DNA from: JAAYEL01 sp964345835 | GTDB taxonomy: Bacteria > Bacillota > Clostridia > Tissierellales > Peptoniphilaceae | DNA length: 17,981 nucleotides | Direction of reading: 5' to 3' | Assembly (NCBI GenBank): GCA_964345835.1 | Contig: CAYFSL010000018.1 | Location: forward strand, 1 to 17,981 | Part shown: one piece after another, positions 14,033-17,981 of the stretch | Layout of the letters: every line of letters starts with the position of its first letter | Position numbering within the stretch: position 1 is the first letter of the stretch | Notes under the pieces: generated by a model | The model's database searches: none | What the model saw: the letters and a program-made list of their open reading frames with translations, nothing else | Told to the model about the DNA's origin: nothing | Made by a program: the position numbers and the translations under genes

Positions 14033-15844
14033 ATGAAAAAGGATATTAGGAATATTGCTATAATCGCCCACGTTGACCATGGTAAGACTACACTTGTAGA
14101 TTCCCTGTTTAATCAAGCGGGCGTATTTAGAAAAAATCAAGAGGTAAAAGATAGGGTCATGGACTCTGGTGATATCGAAAGGGAAAGGGGTATCACGATT
14201 TTATCTAAAAATACTGCCATAGAATATAAGGGGACAAAGATTAACATCATAGATACACCGGGGCATGCCGACTTCGGTGGAGAGGTTGAAAGGGTCCTTA
14301 AGATGACTGATGGTGTAGTCCTAGTAGTCGATGCATTTGAGGGTGTTATGCCCCAAACTAAGTTTGTAATAAAGAAAGCCATAGACTTAGGTCTTAAGGC
14401 GGTTATTTGCTTAAATAAGATAGATAGAGATAGGGCCAGACCAGAAGAGGTTGTAGATGAAATTATTGACCTATTTATTTCTTTAAATGCACCAGAAAGC
14501 TACTTGGATGGTCCAATTGTATATGCTTCTGCTAAGAATGGATATGCTAGTAACTCAGCGGAAGAAAAAACCGATAACATGGAGGCTCTTTTGGATGCCA
14601 TAATCGACTATATTCCGGAACCTGCGGGGGATATTAACAAGCCATTTAAGGTTTTAATATCAACAACTGACTACAGTGAGTATCTTGGAAGGATTGGAGT
14701 TGGCAGGGTAGAGTCTGGAATAGTTAAGGATAAGGGGGAGGCCTATATAGTTAACTACAACAACCCCGACAAGCATGAGAAAATAAAAATCACCAGTCTT
14801 TATGAATTCGAAGGGCTTGAAAGGGTGCCTGTCAGCCAGGCCCAAGCAGGATCAATAGTGGCAATTTCAGGAGTAGAGGGAATAAATGTAGGGGACACCC
14901 TATGTTCACCTGAAGATGTAGAAGCGCTTGATTTTGTTAAGATTTCAGAACCTACTTTATCGGTTAATTTCCTGGTAAATGATTCACCATTTGCAGGTAG
15001 GGATGGAAAGTATGTTACTTCAAGGCATTTAAGGTCTAGACTGTATAAGGAAATGCAGACAGATGTCAGCTTGAGGGTAGAAGATGGGTCTCAGACTGAC
15101 TCATTTAAGGTATCAGGTAGGGGCGAACTTCACCTATCTGTACTTATAGAGAATATGAGGAGGGAGGGCTATGAATTTGCCGTTTCAAAGCCTGAAGTCC
15201 TTATGAAAAAGGAAGGGGATAAGACCCTGGAACCAATGGAGCTTGTAACAATCGATATTGAGGAAACCTATGTTGGGCTTATAATTGAGAAGCTGGGAAG
15301 CAGGAAGGCGGAGCTTATTGATATGGCTAATGCTTCGACAGGTTATACTAGGTTAACCTTCAGGATGCCAGCAAGAGGGCTAGTTGGATATAGGCAGGAA
15401 TTTATATCAGATACCAAGGGAACAGGGATTATGAGTTCGGTATTTGATGGCTATGAACCATATAAAGGGGATATACCAAGAAGGAAATACGGGTCTTTAA
15501 TAAGCTTTGAAACAGGGGTTTCTACAGCCTATGCCCTTGACTCTGCTGAAAAAAGAGGAAATTTATTTATCGAACCTCAGATGGAAGTATATGAGGGGAT
15601 GATTGTTGGCGAAAACCCTAAAGGACTTGATATGGAGGTTAATGTTTGTAAGAAGAAGCAACAAACAAATATCAGGTCTTCCTCATCTGATGATGCTATA
15701 AAGCTATCTCCACCAAAGATAATGAGTCTGGAACAAATGTTAGAGTTTATAGAAGAAGATGAACTTATAGAAATTACTCCAAAACACATGAGATTAAGGA
15801 AGAGGATTCTTAACAACCAATTGAGGTATAAGTCAAAGAAGTAG
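14033..15844 (+). CDS. typA: Translational GTPase TypA/BipA
   Basis: TypA (BipA) is an EF-G-like GTPase that binds the 70S ribosome and supports 50S assembly and growth under stress such as cold. The 603-residue length is normal. The G domain has G1 AHVDHGKTT (12-20), G2 in RERGITI, G3 DTPGH (74-78), G4 NKID (128-131) and G5 SAKNG. The GITILSKNTA segment and the C-terminal region, with GRGELHLSVLIENMRREGYE, MPARGLVGYR and the KKKQQTNIRSS-type end, are diagnostic of TypA rather than EF-G or LepA. The ribosome binding site AAGGGAAG supports the ATG. It follows a 435-base gap and is joined to cls by only 25 bases, so the two probably share a transcript. Confidence 0.98.
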   Translation: MKKDIRNIAIIAHVDHGKTTLVDSLFNQAGVFRKNQEVKDRVMDSGDIERERGITILSKNTAIEYKGTKINIIDTPGHADFGGEVERVLKMTDGVVLVVDAFEGVMPQTKFVIKKAIDLGLKAVICLNKIDRDRARPEEVVDEIIDLFISLNAPESYLDGPIVYASAKNGYASNSAEEKTDNMEALLDAIIDYIPEPAGDINKPFKVLISTTDYSEYLGRIGVGRVESGIVKDKGEAYIVNYNNPDKHEKIKITSLYEFEGLERVPVSQAQAGSIVAISGVEGINVGDTLCSPEDVEALDFVKISEPTLSVNFLVNDSPFAGRDGKYVTSRHLRSRLYKEMQTDVSLRVEDGSQTDSFKVSGRGELHLSVLIENMRREGYEFAVSKPEVLMKKEGDKTLEPMELVTIDIEETYVGLIIEKLGSRKAELIDMANASTGYTRLTFRMPARGLVGYRQEFISDTKGTGIMSSVFDGYEPYKGDIPRRKYGSLISFETGVSTAYALDSAEKRGNLFIEPQMEVYEGMIVGENPKGLDMEVNVCKKKQQTNIRSSSSDDAIKLSPPKIMSLEQMLEFIEEDELIEITPKHMRLRKRILNNQLRYKSKK

Positions 15845-15869
15845 AAAGATAGAAAAAGTAGAGGTTGTA

Positions 15870-17333
15870 ATGTTTGTTATACAAAAGGCCTTTGAGGCTT
15901 TATTTAATTCATTTATAGTCTTTATAGTCCATATAATCCTAACCCTTTATGTAATTTATTATGGTAGGGAAAATCCTAGGTCCACTATTATTTGGATAAT
16001 GGTGACAAACCTATTTCCCTATGTTGGATTTATCCTATTTTTGATGTTTGGTAAGGACACTAGGAAATCTAAGATGTTTTCCTTGAAGAAGGAAAATGAC
16101 GATATTATAGAGGCCCTTTCCGCTATGCAAATGAAGCAAATTAGCGATAAAAACTTCTCATATAAGGACCGGGAGGTTACGGACTACAGTCACATAATCA
16201 AGATGAATTTGATAAGTGACAACGCATATTTTACAGAAGATAATAACATAGAGTTTTTCTACTGGGGGCAGGATAAATTTGATAGTCTATTTGAGGATAT
16301 AAAAAAGGCTAAGAAGACTATAGATATCCAGTACTATATTTTTAGGACTGACGATACAGGAAAAGAGTTTCTAAGGCTACTTGAAGAAAAGCTGGATGAG
16401 GGGGTCAAGGTTCGCTTATTATATGATGCCCTAGGTTGTAGGAGAAGCAGCAAGAAACTGTTGAATGGATTAAAAAAGAAGGGGGCAGAAGTGTATGCCT
16501 TTTTCCCATCAATCTTTTGGTTTATCAATTTCCGTGTCAACTATAGAAATCACAGGAAAATAGTTATTATAGATGATACTGTTGGCTATATAGGTGGCTT
16601 CAATGTAGGTGATGAGTACCTGGGTAAAAAGAAAAAGTTTGGACCCTGGAGAGATACCCATGTAAGGTTAACTGGTGGGGCTATTTTGGGCTTGAAATTA
16701 AGATTTCTGAAAGATTGGTATTATACTGCTGAAACTGAACCTAACTTAGAGGAGGACTTGAGACCAGAGATACCAAAAAACGGGGAATCATCAGTCCAGG
16801 TTATAAATTCAGGGCCGGACACTGAATATCAGAACATTAAAAATGTTATGATAGCAATGATAGATGCTGCCAAGGAGGAAATATTTATACAATCTCCCTA
16901 TCTGGTTCCAGACCAGGCTATGCTTGAATCTTTGAAGATAGCCATGTTAAAGGGGGTTAGGGTAAATATAATGATCCCGGCCTTTGCAGACCATACTATT
17001 GTACATTGGTGTAGTATGTCTTTTGCCAAGGAATTGGCCTATCTTGGGGCAAATATCTACGCCTATGAGAAGGGATTTCTTCATTCCAAGTTGATGTTTG
17101 TAGATGATGTCTTATCAACTGTAGGAACCACCAATCTTGATGAGAGATCTTTTAAACTGAACTTTGAGACCAACCTCATTTTCTATGACAGACAGATCAA
17201 TAAGGAACTAAAAGAGCAATTCTTAATAGATAAGGAAGGGTCTATTCATATGACGACTGAAGTATTTGAGAAAAGACCTTTATATACAAAAATCAGGGAG
17301 CCGATAGCCAGGATATTTTCACCGATATTCTAG
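15870..17333 (+). CDS. cls: Cardiolipin synthase (phospholipase D family)
   Basis: Cls condenses two phosphatidylglycerol molecules into cardiolipin and glycerol at the inner face of the membrane. The 487-residue protein is of the Bacillus/ClsA type: two N-terminal membrane helices (about 10-31 and 38-60) joined by a short YYGRENPRSTIIW loop, then two PLD domains. The first HKD motif is H228-K230-D235 (HRKIVIID, followed by GGFNVGDEYLG). The second is H405-K407-D412 (HSKLMFVD, followed by GTTNLDERSF). All catalytic residues are intact. AGAGG lies 7 bases before the ATG. It sits 25 bases after typA, probably co-transcribed, and is followed by a long hairpin. Which cardiolipin synthase paralogue this is cannot be told from one window. 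Confidence 0.95.
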   Translation: MFVIQKAFEALFNSFIVFIVHIILTLYVIYYGRENPRSTIIWIMVTNLFPYVGFILFLMFGKDTRKSKMFSLKKENDDIIEALSAMQMKQISDKNFSYKDREVTDYSHIIKMNLISDNAYFTEDNNIEFFYWGQDKFDSLFEDIKKAKKTIDIQYYIFRTDDTGKEFLRLLEEKLDEGVKVRLLYDALGCRRSSKKLLNGLKKKGAEVYAFFPSIFWFINFRVNYRNHRKIVIIDDTVGYIGGFNVGDEYLGKKKKFGPWRDTHVRLTGGAILGLKLRFLKDWYYTAETEPNLEEDLRPEIPKNGESSVQVINSGPDTEYQNIKNVMIAMIDAAKEEIFIQSPYLVPDQAMLESLKIAMLKGVRVNIMIPAFADHTIVHWCSMSFAKELAYLGANIYAYEKGFLHSKLMFVDDVLSTVGTTNLDERSFKLNFETNLIFYDRQINKELKEQFLIDKEGSIHMTTEVFEKRPLYTKIREPIARIFSPIF

Positions 17334-17357
17334 GTCAAGGAGCAAATATTTAGGAGC

Positions 17358-17409
17358 AAAGTCCTTAAATGTAAAATCTTTTAACTTGGATTTAACATTT
17401 AAGGACTTT
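17358..17409 (+). terminator. Long hairpin after cls, probable terminator
   Basis: AAAGTCCTTAAATGT (17358-17372) and ACATTTAAGGACTTT (17395-17409) form a perfect 15-bp stem. An inner AAATC/GATTT pairing shortens the loop to about 10 bases. The following tract (ATTATTTA) is only partly T, so it may act as a weak terminator or as a 3' stabilising structure for the typA-cls transcript. Confidence 0.6.
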
Positions 17410-17481
17410 ATTATTTACATATCAAGTTTATTCTATAGTTGCACAAAAAATATTATTAAAGTGTAAACAAAGGAGTATTGA

Positions 17482-17738
17482 ATGAAAAAAAATATTAAAA
17501 GAATATTGTCATCATTACTAGTGCTAGTAATGGTTCAAATGATATCGGTATGTCATCAAGAGAATTAAAAGAAAATGAAAAGCTTGATTCAAAGGCAATT
17601 GCAAAAGACGGTATAGCAGTTATCGTTGCACTTGGTAATCCACTAGAAGATATCTCAATGGAAAGTGTTAAAGAATCAAACAGAAATCATCAAGTACAAA
17701 AAAACTGCTTAGAAAGAAACGAAAATATTTCTAGGTGA
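17482..17738 (+). pseudogene. Remnant of a phosphate ABC transporter binding protein (pstS)
   Basis: A good ribosome binding site (AAAGGAG) and ATG at 17482 begin a lipoprotein/secretion-like signal (MKKNIKRILSSLLVLVM) whose frame stops at 17566-17568. From about 17511 a second frame, +2 relative to the first, reads ITSASNGSNDIGMSSRELKE, then SKAIAKDGIAVIV and NPLEDISMESVKE, which are recognisable as the central part of a PstS-type phosphate-binding protein. It then loses similarity and stops at 17736-17738. PstS proteins are about 280-330 residues, so most of the N-terminal third and all of the C-terminal half are missing. The junction falls at a short CTAGT repeat (17518-17522 and 17524-17528). 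This is a decayed, internally deleted gene; no pstCAB genes are visible nearby. Confidence 0.7.
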
Positions 17739-17830
17739 TTTTTGTGTGCTTATTTTTAATTTAAAGATTTGTAATTCTAATAAATTATCGAAAAGATTAA
17801 CTCTCAGAAGCAAGTCATCGTCTTAAAACG

Positions 17831-17877
17831 AAAAAAGTAGTATCACAGAATGATTTTTAGTCATTCTGCAACACTAC
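17831..17877 (-). terminator. Rho-independent terminator of the right-edge minus-strand gene
   Basis: CAGAATGA (17846-17853) pairs with TCATTCTG (17861-17868). Outer GTAGT/ACTAC arms add 5 bp across a small internal loop. On the minus strand the hairpin runs into TTTTTT (A-run at 17831-17836). It lies 12 bases beyond the stop of the minus-strand CDS, as expected for its terminator. Confidence 0.75.
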
Positions 17878-17888
17878 CATTTTAAATT

Positions 17889-17981
17889 TTAAATCTTAAC
17901 TGACACATGATAGGTTTTTTTCTTATCAAAAGGCAGTATATTCCCTTTAAGTTTTTCACCATCTACTTGGATTTCCATTTT
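17889..17981 (-). CDS. C-terminal end of an unidentified minus-strand protein (partial)
   Basis: The frame is open from the window edge for 30 codons to a TAA at 17889-17891 and is followed by a proper terminator, which supports it as a real 3' end. The tail contains the pattern IQVDGEKLKGNILPF, then KKTYHVSVKI. A strand-rich ending with V-D-G-x-x-x-x-G-N-x-x-P followed by an alternating V-x-V terminus resembles the C-terminal beta domain of carbohydrate phosphorylases such as family GH94, but 30 residues cannot settle it. The product should be treated as unknown. It converges on the pstS remnant. Confidence 0.6.
   Translation of the reverse strand, partial: KMEIQVDGEKLKGNILPFDKKKTYHVSVKI

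Noticed and set aside
17739..17830. Further pstS remnant downstream of 17738
   Set aside because: I could not read any continuation of the PstS sequence in any frame in this AT-rich stretch.

Overview
The window looks like a chromosomal segment from a low-GC anaerobic Firmicute. The strong preference for AGG/AGA arginine codons, the AT-rich gaps, the Shine-Dalgarno sites and a rubredoxin gene suggest the Peptoniphilaceae/Tissierellia, most likely an Anaerococcus-like organism. That placement is inferred from composition and protein style, not from a search. Almost everything is recognisable core-genome content on the + strand. I found no CRISPR array, insertion sequence, prophage, tRNA or rRNA, and no clear new multi-gene system.

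Layout. Bases 1-337 hold the tail of an upstream unit, a strong terminator and the rsmI promoter region. From 338 to 6363 there is a tightly packed run: rsmI (16S rRNA 2'-O-methyltransferase), glmM (phosphoglucosamine mutase), cca (tRNA CCA-adding enzyme), degV/fakB-type fatty-acid-binding protein, and an unusual membrane-anchored, cysteine-free family 5 solute-binding protein. From glmM onward these genes overlap or abut. From 6376 a new promoter with an extended -10 drives the protein quality-control block tig-clpP-clpX, which ends in a strong terminator. Next comes lon, preceded by a perfect 10-bp-arm inverted repeat, and then engB (ysxC), a ribosome-assembly GTPase.

A convergent rubredoxin gene (12847-13008, minus) ends at a hairpin that lies between it and engB. 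Divergent from rubredoxin is a small RsbW/SpoIIAB-type ATP-binding protein whose upstream region carries a sigma-B-like promoter (GGTTAA-N13-GGGTAT) next to a sigma-A-like -10. It ends at its own terminator. After a 435-bp AT-rich gap come typA/bipA (ribosome-associated GTPase) and a Bacillus-type cardiolipin synthase.

The right end is degraded: a broken pstS (phosphate-binding protein) remnant, then a convergent terminator and the last 30 codons of a minus-strand protein that runs off the window.

How it fits together: the block is mainly about making and policing proteins. It covers rRNA modification (RsmI), tRNA 3' ends (CCA), ribosome maturation (EngB, TypA), nascent-chain folding (trigger factor) and ATP-dependent proteolysis (ClpXP, Lon), with envelope functions alongside (GlmM for peptidoglycan precursors, FakB and Cls for phospholipids). 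The points most worth a second look are the lon inverted repeat, the sigma-B-like promoter on an orphan RsbW-like gene, the orphan anchored solute-binding protein, a possible 25-residue membrane peptide ahead of typA, and the pstS remnant.
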